Of a DNA stretch of 56,368 nt, positions 1-8,830 are shown in pieces (the first letter of the stretch is position 1; each line of letters opens with the position of its first letter). The stretch comes from Bacteroidales bacterium. GTDB taxonomy: Bacteria; Bacteroidota; Bacteroidia; Bacteroidales; UBA932. Made by a program: the position numbers and the translations under genes. The notes under the pieces were generated by a model that had not been told where the DNA came from, did not search any database, and worked only from the letters and a program-made list of their open reading frames with translations. Location of the stretch: contig JAKSKK010000013.1 of the NCBI GenBank assembly GCA_024401745.1, positions 1 to 56,368 of the forward strand. The letters are read 5' to 3'.

Positions 1-914
1 GGATGAAGGACTACACCTTCATCAACTTCACCCGCGACATCGGCAAGCTCATCACTGTCAACTACATGATGAGCAAGGACTCAGTCAAGAAGCGCCTCAG
101 CCGCGACTCTTCAGAGGGCATGTCATTCACCGAGTTCACCTACCAGCTTCTCCAGGGATACGACTTCCTGTATCTCTACCAGCACCATAACGTCAAGCTG
201 CAGCTCGGCGGCGCCGACCAGTGGGGCAACATCACCACCGGTACGGAGCTCATCCGCCGCACCTGCCAGGGCGAGGCATTCGCACTCACCTGCCCTCTCA
301 TCACCAAGGCAGACGGCGGCAAGTTCGGCAAGACCGAGAAGGGCAACATCTGGCTCGACGCAGAGCGCACCAGCCCCTACCAGTTCTACCAGTTCTGGCT
401 GAACGTCAGCGATGCCGACGCTGAGAAGTACATCAAGATCTTCACAATGCTCGAGCGCGAAGTCATTGAGGCAGCCATCGAGGAGCACCGTCAGGATCCC
501 GGCCAGCGCCGCCTGCAGAAGCTCCTTGCTAAGGAAGTCACCATCATGGTACACGGCGAGGCTGAGTACGACAAGGCCATAAAGGCTTCTCAGATGCTCT
601 TCGGAAAGGCAACTGCAGAAGACCTCCGCAGCCTTGACGAGAAGACCTTCCTCGCAGTGTTCGACGGCGTTCCCACATTCGAGATCGAGGCAGCGAAGCT
701 CCCCATGGGCATTCTCGACGCACTCGCAGTGGAGACCCAGATCTTCCCTTCAAAGGGCGAGGCCCGCAAGATGGTCCAGGGCAACGGCTTCAGCCTCAAC
801 AAGGAGAAGGTTACCGACATCAACCGTCAGCTCACCGCTGACGACATCATCGACGGCAAGTACATCCTTGCTCAGAAGGGCAAGAAGGACTACTACATCA
901 TAATCGTGAAGTAA
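1..914 (+). CDS. tyrS: Tyrosyl-tRNA synthetase, C-terminal part (5' end outside the window)
   Basis: Charges tRNA-Tyr with tyrosine in the cytosol. About 303 codons are visible. The family is usually near 420-430 residues, so roughly the first 120, including the HIGH-type motif, lie upstream of the window; the ATG at base 3 is internal. Visible landmarks are the tyrosine-site segment [10 protein letters not shown], the KMSKS-equivalent loop written KFGKT, and a C-terminal S4-like RNA-binding domain in the last 70 or so residues ([11 protein letters not shown] onward). The TAA stop shares its last base with the rbfA ATG, so the two are probably translationally coupled. Identification is secure; only the true start is unknown. 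Confidence 0.97.
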   Translation, partial: MKDYTFINFTRDIGKLITVNYMMSKDSVKKRLSRDSSEGMSFTEFTYQLLQGYDFLYLYQHHNVKLQLGGADQWGNITTGTELIRRTCQGEAFALTCPLITKADGGKFGKTEKGNIWLDAERTSPYQFYQFWLNVSDADAEKYIKIFTMLEREVIEAAIEEHRQDPGQRRLQKLLAKEVTIMVHGEAEYDKAIKASQMLFGKATAEDLRSLDEKTFLAVFDGVPTFEIEAAKLPMGILDALAVETQIFPSKGEARKMVQGNGFSLNKEKVTDINRQLTADDIIDGKYILAQKGKKDYYIIIVK

Positions 915-1261
915 TGGACAAACCGGCAACAACCAGACAGCTCAAGGTCGCGCGTGAACTTCAGCGCGACCTTGCTGAAATAATACGCAGCAAGGGCATG
1001 GCCATGTTCGGCGGTGCCATGATCACCGTCAGCGAGGTGCGCATAAGCCCCGACCTGAGCATAGCAAAGGTATATGTGAGCATCTTCCCCTCAGCAAAGC
1101 AGGAAGAGGCCCTCAAGATACTCGAGGAGAACAAGAAGGCGATACGCGGAGAGCTTGGGCACAAGGTGGCCAGCCAGCTGCGCATAGTGCCTGACATGGA
1201 CTTCTATCTCGACACCACCCTCGACTACGCCGAGCACATCGACGAACTCCTCAAGAAGTGA
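914..1261 (+). CDS. rbfA: 30S ribosome-binding factor A
   Basis: Small KH-fold protein that binds the 30S subunit and helps mature the 16S rRNA 5' end. It has 115 residues, a normal family length. Matching features are the N-terminal basic helix with RELQRDLAEII, the segment TVSEVRISPDLSIAKVYVS, and the C-terminal RIVPDMDFYLDTTLDYAEHID. The ATG overlaps the tyrS stop by one base, and the TGA overlaps the GTG start of the next gene by four-base geometry, making tyrS-rbfA-permease a coupled unit. Confidence 0.96.
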   Translation: MDKPATTRQLKVARELQRDLAEIIRSKGMAMFGGAMITVSEVRISPDLSIAKVYVSIFPSAKQEEALKILEENKKAIRGELGHKVASQLRIVPDMDFYLDTTLDYAEHIDELLKK

Positions 1262-2427
1262 ATGTTCCGCTGTTCATAGCCTTCAGATACCTGTTCGCAA
1301 AGAAGACTCACAACATCATCAACGTGATCTCGGCGATCAGCGCGATAGGCATGGCCATAGGAACAGCGGCCCTCATCATAATCCTAAGCGTCTACAACGG
1401 ATTCAACGGCATCATCAAGGACAATCTGTCGGTACTGGATCCGGATGTGATGATATGCCCCTCAGAGGGCAAGTTCTTCACCCCCGACGACCTGATGTTC
1501 GACTGCCTTGCCGACGACCCCAGAGTCCACGAGGCATCAGGCGTGCTGCAGGACAATGTGTTCCTCCGCTATGGAGAGCAGCAGGGACTCGCAAAGGCGA
1601 AGGGCATCGACGACCACGGACTGTACTTTGGAGAGATTCCCCTTGCCCGCATAGGTGCGCAGCTCTCCTACGAGATGGGAATCAATCCGAGCTTCACCCA
1701 GCAGCTGGAGATATTCTATCCCGACAGGGACACCAAGGTCTCGCTCGCAAACCCGACGGCCAGCCTGCACACAGTCACCGCCAAGCCTTCGGAAATCTTC
1801 AGTCTCACCGCGAATGCCGATGCCGAACTGGTCATCGTGCCCATAGGCCTCATGCAGGAGCTCGTGGGCGGAGACAATCTCGTGTCCGGCATAGAGATAC
1901 GCCTTGAGGACAGTTCAGACAAGTCGATGAAGGCATATACCAGAGAGATGAACGAGCGCCTTCCTGACGGTCTGAAGGCCATAGACCGCTACCAGATGCA
2001 GCCCGACCTCTACAAGATGATGAAGTATGAGAAGTTCGCAATATTCCTGATTCTCATATTCGTGGTCATCATAGTCGCATTCAACATCTTCGGCTCACTC
2101 TCCATGCTGCGCATCGAGAAGAAGGAGGACGTGGAGACGCTGCACGCCCTCGGAGCATCACCGAAGATGACAAAGCGCATCTTCGTGCTCGAAGGCTGGC
2201 TGATCTCGCTGTTCGGCCTGATATGCGGACTGGTGCTGGGAATAGCACTGAGCATACTCCAGCAGCGCCTGGGCATGATAAAAATGCCGGGTAACTACCT
2301 CATCGAGGCGTACCCGGTCATTCTTCAGTGGTCTGACGTCCTTTGGACTGCCGTAGGTGTGGCGGCGATAGGCTTCGCTACCGCCTTCCTTTCTACAAAA
2401 GCAGCGACAGGTCCTTCTCAGGAATAA
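1258..2427 (+). CDS. LolC/LolE-like ABC transporter permease (FtsX family)
   Basis: Inner-membrane permease of 389 residues with the LolC/E plan: one N-terminal membrane segment (about residues 20-45, ISAIGMAIGTAALIIILSV), a large periplasmic domain (about 50-260), and three C-terminal membrane segments. By family it would extract lipoproteins with a LolD-type ATPase, but no ATPase gene is nearby. It starts with GTG inside the rbfA stop region. The last dozen or so residues (FLSTKAATGPSQE) do not look like the usual hydrophobic/basic C-terminus of the family and are read through the 3' end of the convergent ACT gene, which it overlaps by 35 bases. The exact transport role is inferred. Confidence 0.85.
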   Translation: MNVPLFIAFRYLFAKKTHNIINVISAISAIGMAIGTAALIIILSVYNGFNGIIKDNLSVLDPDVMICPSEGKFFTPDDLMFDCLADDPRVHEASGVLQDNVFLRYGEQQGLAKAKGIDDHGLYFGEIPLARIGAQLSYEMGINPSFTQQLEIFYPDRDTKVSLANPTASLHTVTAKPSEIFSLTANADAELVIVPIGLMQELVGGDNLVSGIEIRLEDSSDKSMKAYTREMNERLPDGLKAIDRYQMQPDLYKMMKYEKFAIFLILIFVVIIVAFNIFGSLSMLRIEKKEDVETLHALGASPKMTKRIFVLEGWLISLFGLICGLVLGIALSILQQRLGMIKMPGNYLIEAYPVILQWSDVLWTAVGVAAIGFATAFLSTKAATGPSQE

Positions 2428-2821
2428 CTTTCAGATTGTTCTTCTCGATCACCTCACGAGCCTTGTCGGCATTGTCGGTGCGGAAAATCAGCACGCCATT
2501 GCCGTTCAGCAGGAAGGAGTAGAGGTATGCAATGCTGATGCCTTCGCTGGCAAAAAGCTCGATGGCGTCGGCTGCACGGCCGGGGATGTCGTCAAGCTGG
2601 ATTGCAAAGACCTCGCACAATGACACGGCAACACCGGCAGCCTTCAGTGACTGGTAGGCCCTCTCAGGCTCGCTGCAGATGATACGGAAGATACCATATT
2701 CAGCAGTGTCGGCGATTGTTGAAGCGATGAGCTGTATGCCCTCATCCTTGAGAAACTTGAGCACCTTTACAAGGGTACCGCTCTTGTTCTCAATGAAAAT
2801 TGAAATCTGGTTTACTGTCAT
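2393..2821 (-). CDS. Tandem ACT-domain protein, last gene of the ior/paaK operon
   Basis: Protein of 142 residues made of two ACT repeats (about residues 1-68 and 70-142). The first opens MTVNQISIFIENKSGTLVKV, the typical ACT start, with a similar pattern in the second half. There is no catalytic domain, so it probably senses an amino acid or related ligand. Stand-alone ACT proteins of this type commonly follow phenylacetate-CoA ligase genes in Bacteroidota and archaea; here it starts 12 bases after paaK. An inferred role is feedback sensing of an aromatic amino acid for the cluster. Its stop lies inside the 3' end of the opposite permease gene. Confidence 0.85.
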   Translation of the reverse strand: MTVNQISIFIENKSGTLVKVLKFLKDEGIQLIASTIADTAEYGIFRIICSEPERAYQSLKAAGVAVSLCEVFAIQLDDIPGRAADAIELFASEGISIAYLYSFLLNGNGVLIFRTDNADKAREVIEKNNLKVIPEKDLSLLL

Positions 2822-2833
2822 GGCAGTGTCCTC

Positions 2834-4144
2834 CTATTGGTATTGTTTTCTTAAATCCTTGACTCTTACGGCCTTGCCTTCGCTCTTGGGAAGAGAGCCC
2901 TTAGGCACGAGGCGTACTCTGGGCGTGATGAGTATCTCGTCGCGCAGCTGGCGGGTGATTTCCTTCTCGAGCCTCTGCAGTGCGGAATAGTCATCGATGA
3001 ACATGTCGGAGAGCTCGACCTCGACGGTCATCGCATCGTTGTCCTCGAGGGTCTCGAGAGTGATGAGATAGTCGGAAGCGAGTTCCTTGAACTGCATGAG
3101 GATGGTCTCGATCTGGATCGGGAAGATGTTGACACCCTTGAGGATGATCATATCGTCGCTGCGGCCCTTCATGCGGTCGAGGCGCAGATGATGGCGTCCG
3201 CAGGGGCACTCGCCGGGTATGATCCTGGTGAGGTCGCGGGTGCGGTAGCGAAGAAGCGGCATGGCCTCCCTGTTGATGGTGGTGAGCACAAGCTCGCCTA
3301 TCTCGCCCTCAGGAACGGGCTCGAGCGTATCGGGATCCACAATCTCCACGATGAAGTAGTCCTCCCATATATGCATTCCGTTCTGCTCCTTGCATTCGAA
3401 CGCCACGCCGGGTCCCATCATCTCGCTCATTCCGAACGAGTTGTAGGCCTTGACGCCCAGCATGTTCTCAATGCGCTTGCGGGTGTCTTCGGAGTGCGGC
3501 TCAGCACCGATCACGAGGGTGCGCAGCCTGGTGTCCTTGCGAGGATCTATTCCCCTCTCGCACATGACTTCGTACAGACGGGCTGCATACGAAGGGATGG
3601 CGTGCACCACCGTAGTGCCGAAGTCGGTGAAGAACTTGAGCTGGCGCAGGGTATTTCCTGCGGCAGCGGGCACGGTGAGCATACCGAGCTTCTCGGCGCC
3701 GTACTGGAAGCCGAGGCCTCCGGTGAACATGCCGTAGCCCGAGGTGTTCTGGAACACGTCATCAGGGCGGCAGCCGACCATCCAGAGGCAGCGGGCAACG
3801 GCGTTGGCCCATTGCTCAAGATCCTTCTGCGTGTGCAGGATGACGGTGGGATTGCCGGTGGTACCGCTGGATGAGTGCAGACGGGTGCACTTGCTGAGCG
3901 GCACGGATGCAATGCCGAAGGGATATGTGTCACGAAGGTCCTGCTTCGTGGTGAAGGGAATCTTCTTCAGATCTTCCAGAGTCCTGATGTCCTCAGGCTT
4001 GAGGCCGATGGAATCCAGACGTTTGTGATAGAACTCGGAGCCGCTGTAGCAGTGGGCAACTGTAGCCTTCAGGCGTTCCAGCTGGAGCGCCTCGATCTCA
4101 CTTCTGGTCAGTGTCTCGAATTCCGGGTTGAAATATTCGCTCAT
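2834..4144 (-). CDS. paaK: Phenylacetate-CoA ligase-like enzyme, copy 1
   Basis: AMP-forming aryl-acid CoA ligase of 436 residues. The adenylation P-loop LHSSSGTTGNPTV (about residues 90-102), the FGMSEMMGPG substrate/AMP segment and the C-terminal RMKGRSDDMIILKGVNIFP hinge are all present, as is the catalytic lysine region KSEGKAVRV near the C-terminus. In organisms with indolepyruvate oxidoreductase this enzyme interconverts aryl acetates (phenylacetate, indoleacetate) and their CoA esters. Its ATG overlaps the stop of copy 2 by four bases. The two copies are diverged paralogs, so distinct substrates are likely, but the sequence does not say which. Confidence 0.93.
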   Translation of the reverse strand: MSEYFNPEFETLTRSEIEALQLERLKATVAHCYSGSEFYHKRLDSIGLKPEDIRTLEDLKKIPFTTKQDLRDTYPFGIASVPLSKCTRLHSSSGTTGNPTVILHTQKDLEQWANAVARCLWMVGCRPDDVFQNTSGYGMFTGGLGFQYGAEKLGMLTVPAAAGNTLRQLKFFTDFGTTVVHAIPSYAARLYEVMCERGIDPRKDTRLRTLVIGAEPHSEDTRKRIENMLGVKAYNSFGMSEMMGPGVAFECKEQNGMHIWEDYFIVEIVDPDTLEPVPEGEIGELVLTTINREAMPLLRYRTRDLTRIIPGECPCGRHHLRLDRMKGRSDDMIILKGVNIFPIQIETILMQFKELASDYLITLETLEDNDAMTVEVELSDMFIDDYSALQRLEKEITRQLRDEILITPRVRLVPKGSLPKSEGKAVRVKDLRKQYQ

Positions 4145-5451
4145 TTCAGTATTCGTTTATCGATTACGAACTTGTTCTTGCCTTCGCTTCTGGGCAGAGT
4201 TCCGGGCTGTTTCACCTCGACCTTGGCCCTGATGCTGAGTACACTCTTGAGCCTGTTGGTAAGCTGCTTCTCGAGGTTGAAGATAGGCTCGAAGGTATCG
4301 AATCCCTGCGCAAAGTAGTCCTGACGGACCTCGACCTGCACGGTGAGGGTGTCGATGTTGTTCACGCGGTCCACAATCAGCTGGTAATGCGGTGCGCACT
4401 CCGGCATGGTGAGGATGACGCTCTCGACCTGGCTGGGGAACACGTTTATGCCTCGGATGATGAGCATGTCATCACTTCGGCCAAGGAGGCGGCCCATTCT
4501 GGGAGACGTACGGCCACATGAGCAGGGTTCATTGTACAGAGTGCAGAGATCCCTTGTCCTGTAGCGCAGCAACGGCATTCCCTCCTTGGTAAGGGTAGTG
4601 AAGACCAGCTCGCCGGGCTGCCCGTACGGCACCGGCTCGAGCGTGACGGGATCCACGATCTCGGGGAAATAGTGGTCCCAATTGATGTGTGAGCCTTGCT
4701 GGCACTCGCACTCGTAGCTGACGCAGGGGCCCATGATCTCGCTCAGACCGTAGAGGTTGAAGGCATTGAGGCCCAGGCGTTCCTCTATCTCGTCGCGCAT
4801 GGCATCAGTCCAGGGCTCGGCTCCGAATGCTCCTATGCGGAGTTTCAGCTGGTCCTTCCTGATGCCCATGTTCTCCATGGTCTCGGCCAGATGCAGGGCG
4901 TATGACGGAGTGCAGGCTATGCCCGTGACACCAAGGTCGCGGATGAGCCGCACGTGCTTTTCAGTGCCACCGGTAGAAGCGGGAAGCACCGCTGCGCCAA
5001 GGTTCTCCACACCGTAGTGTACGCCCAGGCCGCCTGTGAACAGTCCATAGCCGTATGCAACGCTGAATATGTCGTTCCTGTTCACGCCGTATGCCGTGAG
5101 GCAGCGCGACATGCACTCGCTCCATATTCCCACATCCTTGCGGGTATAGCCCACGATGGTAGGATTCCCGGTGGTGCCGCTGGACGCGTGAATACGTATT
5201 ATCTCGCTGGACGGTGCGGCCTGAAGGCCGAACGGGTAGTTGTCTCTCATATCCTGCTTTATGGTGAAAGGCAGTTTGACTATGTCGTCTATCGAATGGA
5301 TGTCATTCGGGGTAAGGTCCATCTCCTGGAGCTTGTTGCGGTAGAATGGCACATTATGATACACATAATCCACCATTTTGTAGAGCATCTTGCTCTGATA
5401 CTCCCGCATATGCTCCGGGCTCAGGCACTCTTTACTCTGATTCCAGATCAT
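4141..5451 (-). CDS. paaK: Phenylacetate-CoA ligase-like enzyme, copy 2
   Basis: Second AMP-forming ligase in tandem with copy 1. I place the start at the ATG at 5451 (MIWNQSKECL): this gives 436 residues, exactly the length of copy 1, whereas longer frames to 5475 or 5526 add an unrelated Arg-rich lead read through iorB. The ATG then overlaps the 3' end of iorB by 20 bases. Motifs are IHASSGTTGNPTIV, YGLSEIMGPC, RLLGRSDDMLIIRGINVFPS and a C-terminal RSEGK. Role as for copy 1: aryl-acyl-CoA formation or hydrolysis linked to the IorAB product. Confidence 0.92.
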   Translation of the reverse strand: MIWNQSKECLSPEHMREYQSKMLYKMVDYVYHNVPFYRNKLQEMDLTPNDIHSIDDIVKLPFTIKQDMRDNYPFGLQAAPSSEIIRIHASSGTTGNPTIVGYTRKDVGIWSECMSRCLTAYGVNRNDIFSVAYGYGLFTGGLGVHYGVENLGAAVLPASTGGTEKHVRLIRDLGVTGIACTPSYALHLAETMENMGIRKDQLKLRIGAFGAEPWTDAMRDEIEERLGLNAFNLYGLSEIMGPCVSYECECQQGSHINWDHYFPEIVDPVTLEPVPYGQPGELVFTTLTKEGMPLLRYRTRDLCTLYNEPCSCGRTSPRMGRLLGRSDDMLIIRGINVFPSQVESVILTMPECAPHYQLIVDRVNNIDTLTVQVEVRQDYFAQGFDTFEPIFNLEKQLTNRLKSVLSIRAKVEVKQPGTLPRSEGKNKFVIDKRILK

Positions 5452-6004
5452 ATCTGAATGCTTTGATGTTGGCATCAATGACTGCCTCGCCCTTTGCGGC
5501 GAACACAGTAGCAATAGCGGCCTCAAGACGCTCTTTGCCTATGATGTCAAGATATTTTGACGCAGCCCCGAGCAGAACCATGTTGGCTCCACGGGGATTT
5601 CCGGCCTTGCGCGCGGCCTCTTCTATATCAAGGATCACGGTGTGCGGATACTTTTCAAGTTCCGCAATCACCGCATCCTTGTCGGGATAATCGGGAATAT
5701 TGACAAGCGGCGTGCTTGATGTGACTATGGCACCGCCGGGGGCAAGATACTGCACATAGCGCAGCGCCTCCATCGGCTCCATCGATATGATGAGGTCCGC
5801 ACCACCCTTCGGGATAAGGTCACTCCATATCTCGGTGGTGCTGAGCCTCAGGTTGCTTTGCACGTCGCCGCCACGCTGGCTCATACCGTGCACTTCGGCC
5901 TGCTTAAGCTGCAACCCTGCGCGGGTTGCAGCTTCGCCGATCACCGTGGCTATGGAGAGTATTCCCTGCCCTCCTACGCCACACAGTATGATGTCTGTCT
6001 TCAT
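5432..6004 (-). CDS. iorB: Indolepyruvate ferredoxin oxidoreductase, beta subunit
   Basis: The gamma-type (POR/KOR) domain partner of IorA, 190 residues, which oxidatively decarboxylates aryl pyruvates to aryl-acetyl-CoA while reducing ferredoxin. The start MKTDIILCGVGGQGIL contains the GxGGQG motif (residues 9-14) diagnostic of this family, followed by EVHGMSQRGGDV. It starts 9 bases after the M16 peptidase gene and runs into paaK copy 2. Normally iorB directly follows iorA; here it is separated from it by a 2.8-kb peptidase gene. Confidence 0.95.
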   Translation of the reverse strand: MKTDIILCGVGGQGILSIATVIGEAATRAGLQLKQAEVHGMSQRGGDVQSNLRLSTTEIWSDLIPKGGADLIISMEPMEALRYVQYLAPGGAIVTSSTPLVNIPDYPDKDAVIAELEKYPHTVILDIEEAARKAGNPRGANMVLLGAASKYLDIIGKERLEAAIATVFAAKGEAVIDANIKAFRYDLESE

Positions 6005-6013
6005 TGAAATCTG

Positions 6014-8830
6014 TTATTCCTTGGCCTTGCCGACCATTACGATGTCGATGTCGTTGCCCTGCTTGAAGAGCTTTGCAATGGCATCTGCGCAATCCTTCAC
6101 TGTGATTGAGTTCAGGACAGCCTCATAATTTGAATCGAAGTCCACACCACTTCTGACATACTCGGAGATGATGTTCTGGAAGTAGCTGTTCTTGCGCTGG
6201 TTCTCAGTATATCTCTTGACCTTGAGGTCCTTGACTTTTGCAAGGTCGCTCTCCTTGGGCCCGTTTGCAGCAAAGTCAGCAATAACCTCGTTGATGCGGT
6301 TGTTGAGATACTCATACTTGTCAGGGTCGGTCTGGTAGACGATCTGGAGAATCTGCTCGGGCTTGGGAACGCAGTCGAATGATGAAGAGCACTGAACACC
6401 ATAGGTGCCGCCTTCCTTCTCGCGTATCTCCTCAGTGAAGAGAATGTCGAGGCAGTCGCTTGCGAGTTCGAACGCAAGGTCGTTCTTGATGTCATACTTT
6501 GCCTTTCCGCTGTTGAGGAATACAACAGTAGCGGCGGGAGTCTCCATCTCCTTGTCGAAGATATTCTGGTGAGCGCCCTTGGCAATGTTCATCTTGACAT
6601 CCTTGTACTTCTCCTTCTTCACACCTGCAGGGATACCGCCGATGTACTGTTCGATCATAGGGATCATCGTAGCCTCGTCGAAGTTGCCGGTGAAGATGAA
6701 GCTGAAGTCTGCAGCGCCGCTGAAGCGCTCCTTGTATATCTGCATAGCCCTTGCATAGTCGAGCTTCTCGAGATCCTCGAACTTCGTCCTGCCTGCGCGG
6801 GGATGGTTGTTGAATACCGTATCAGCAATTGCGTCCTGAAGGGCGGTCATCGGATTCAGCTCGGCGTTCTTGAGCTGACTGCCATAGCGGGTGATGAGTG
6901 AAGTGTAGGCATCTTCGTCAGCACGGGGTGCAGTGAAGTACAGGTACACAAGCTGGAGCATGGTCTCGAAGTCCTTGGGAGTTGAACTTCCGTTCATGGC
7001 CTCGTTGTAGATACCGATGCTGGGATATACGCTGACCTTCTTTCCAGAAAGAGCCTTGGTGAGTTCAGTTGCGCTGAAATTGCCAACACCGCCTACGCTT
7101 ATGAGTTCGTTAATTTCCTTGAGAGTCTTGACATCGGCAGCATTCGGATAGAGTGAGGTGCCACCCCAGCTGAAGCTCTTCATGAGAATCTCGTCAGCCT
7201 TGAAATCGGTTGTCTTCACATATACCTTTGCACCGTTGCTGAGGGTGTAGAGGGTGTAACCGAACTGTGCGGGAGCCTTCTTCACGACTTTACCGGGAAC
7301 AGGAAGAGTTGCAAGCAGGGGTTCGTCTGAAACCTTGTCCTCGTAAGCCTGGATGTCCTCAGCCTCCACTGCTGCGAAAGCGTCAGCGAGTTCCTTCTCG
7401 GTAGGATAGGTCACACCGTCCTTGTCAGGCAGCATCGAAACAACAACGAGGTTGTTCGGCTGGAAGTATGATGCGAGCACCTGGTTGATTGCCTCGACGG
7501 GGATGTTGGGTGCCAGCTGGCTTGCAAGCATGAACTCGTTCTCGATGCCGGGGATAGGCTCGTTGTCGATGAAGTGGCGGACGTACTCGCTGCAGTAGTT
7601 GATGCTGCGGGTCTTCTCACGCTCGTTGTATGCAGACTCGAGATGAGTGAGGTACTCGGCACGTGCACGCTCGTACTCAGAAGCGGTGAAGCCACCACGT
7701 ACGGCACGGAGCATCTCGCGGTAAACTGCGGTTGCGCCCTCGATGACACCGTCCTCTGAAGTTACAGCGATTCCGGTGAGAGCCTTCTTTGTCTTTGCGA
7801 GGAAGAAGTCCTCATCGTCGGACATTGCCTGCATGAAGGGAGGGTTGGCAGACATGGTAAGCTCTTCGAGACGCTGGTTGATCATGCTTGAGATCATCTC
7901 GTTTGCGTAGAGCATGATAAGATAGTCAAGACCGTTCTTTGCCTCGTTGGGGATGGCCTCGTGCTTCTTGAAGATGTAGGTGAGAGCATAGGGCTGCTCC
8001 TTGTCCTTTGCGATTGCGATGATGGGCTCATCGTTGTCAGGAATCTGAACATAGAAGCGCTCTGCAGGATTGACGGGAGTTGCGATGGTGCCGAAGATGT
8101 CCTTGATCTTTGCCTCCACTGCATCCACGTCGATGTCACCTACGACAACGATACCCTGCTGGTCAGGACGGTACCACTTCTCATAGTAGTCGCGGATGGC
8201 CTGATAAGGGAAGTTGTCGACAATCTCCATGAGGCCGATGGGGAGACGGTTGCCATAAGGGTTGCCGTCGGGATAGATCTTGGGAAGGATCTGCTCGTAC
8301 ATACGCATCTGCGCGTTCTGACGGCTGCGCCACTCCTCGTGGATGACACCGCGCTCCTTGTCGATGTCCTCACCGTTGAGAAGGAGTCCGTCTGCCCAGT
8401 CGTGCAGGATCCAGAGGCATGAATCCACAGCCTCGGGAACTGTTGCGACGGGAACGTTATCGATGTTATATACGGTCTCGTCGATCGAAGTGTATGCATT
8501 GAGGTCGCCGCCGAACTGGACACCGATCTTCTCACAGTACTTAACCACGCCGTTGCCGGGGAAATGCTGTGTGCCGTTGAAGCACATGTGCTCAAGGAAG
8601 TGTGCGAGACCACGCTGGTTCTCGTCCTCGAGGACTGAACCGACCTTCTGTGCGATGTAGAAGTTTGCCTGGCCCTTGGGCTCCTCGTTATGACGGATGT
8701 AATAGGTCAGACCATTGTCAAGATGTCCGATACGTACGTTGCCATCGATGGGGATGGCCGGCATCTGCTGTGCCGATGCTGCCACTGAAAGGCTCAGGGC
8801 TGCTGCTAAGACGAAAATGAACTTTCTCAT
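6014..8830 (-). CDS. Secreted M16-family zinc peptidase (pitrilysin/insulinase type), two-repeat form
   Basis: Protein of 938 residues with a Sec signal peptide (hydrophobic residues 4-20, ending ASA-Q), so it acts in the periplasm or outer membrane. The inverted zinc motif HFLEH is at residues 77-81, with the downstream zinc glutamate expected in the ERGVIHEEW segment. The second half is a non-catalytic M16 repeat, giving the usual clam-shell of about 900 residues. Its ATG shares one base with the iorA TAA and its stop is 9 bases before iorB, so it is translated as part of the ior operon. It probably degrades peptides; a role in supplying amino acids to IorAB is only an inference from position. 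Confidence 0.93.
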   Translation of the reverse strand: MRKFIFVLAAALSLSVAASAQQMPAIPIDGNVRIGHLDNGLTYYIRHNEEPKGQANFYIAQKVGSVLEDENQRGLAHFLEHMCFNGTQHFPGNGVVKYCEKIGVQFGGDLNAYTSIDETVYNIDNVPVATVPEAVDSCLWILHDWADGLLLNGEDIDKERGVIHEEWRSRQNAQMRMYEQILPKIYPDGNPYGNRLPIGLMEIVDNFPYQAIRDYYEKWYRPDQQGIVVVGDIDVDAVEAKIKDIFGTIATPVNPAERFYVQIPDNDEPIIAIAKDKEQPYALTYIFKKHEAIPNEAKNGLDYLIMLYANEMISSMINQRLEELTMSANPPFMQAMSDDEDFFLAKTKKALTGIAVTSEDGVIEGATAVYREMLRAVRGGFTASEYERARAEYLTHLESAYNEREKTRSINYCSEYVRHFIDNEPIPGIENEFMLASQLAPNIPVEAINQVLASYFQPNNLVVVSMLPDKDGVTYPTEKELADAFAAVEAEDIQAYEDKVSDEPLLATLPVPGKVVKKAPAQFGYTLYTLSNGAKVYVKTTDFKADEILMKSFSWGGTSLYPNAADVKTLKEINELISVGGVGNFSATELTKALSGKKVSVYPSIGIYNEAMNGSSTPKDFETMLQLVYLYFTAPRADEDAYTSLITRYGSQLKNAELNPMTALQDAIADTVFNNHPRAGRTKFEDLEKLDYARAMQIYKERFSGAADFSFIFTGNFDEATMIPMIEQYIGGIPAGVKKEKYKDVKMNIAKGAHQNIFDKEMETPAATVVFLNSGKAKYDIKNDLAFELASDCLDILFTEEIREKEGGTYGVQCSSSFDCVPKPEQILQIVYQTDPDKYEYLNNRINEVIADFAANGPKESDLAKVKDLKVKRYTENQRKNSYFQNIISEYVRSGVDFDSNYEAVLNSITVKDCADAIAKLFKQGNDIDIVMVGKAKE

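Noticed and set aside
3188-3874. Long plus-strand frame opposite paaK copy 1
   Set aside because: It is an antisense shadow in GC-rich coding DNA; the paaK frame has full family motifs and this one has none.
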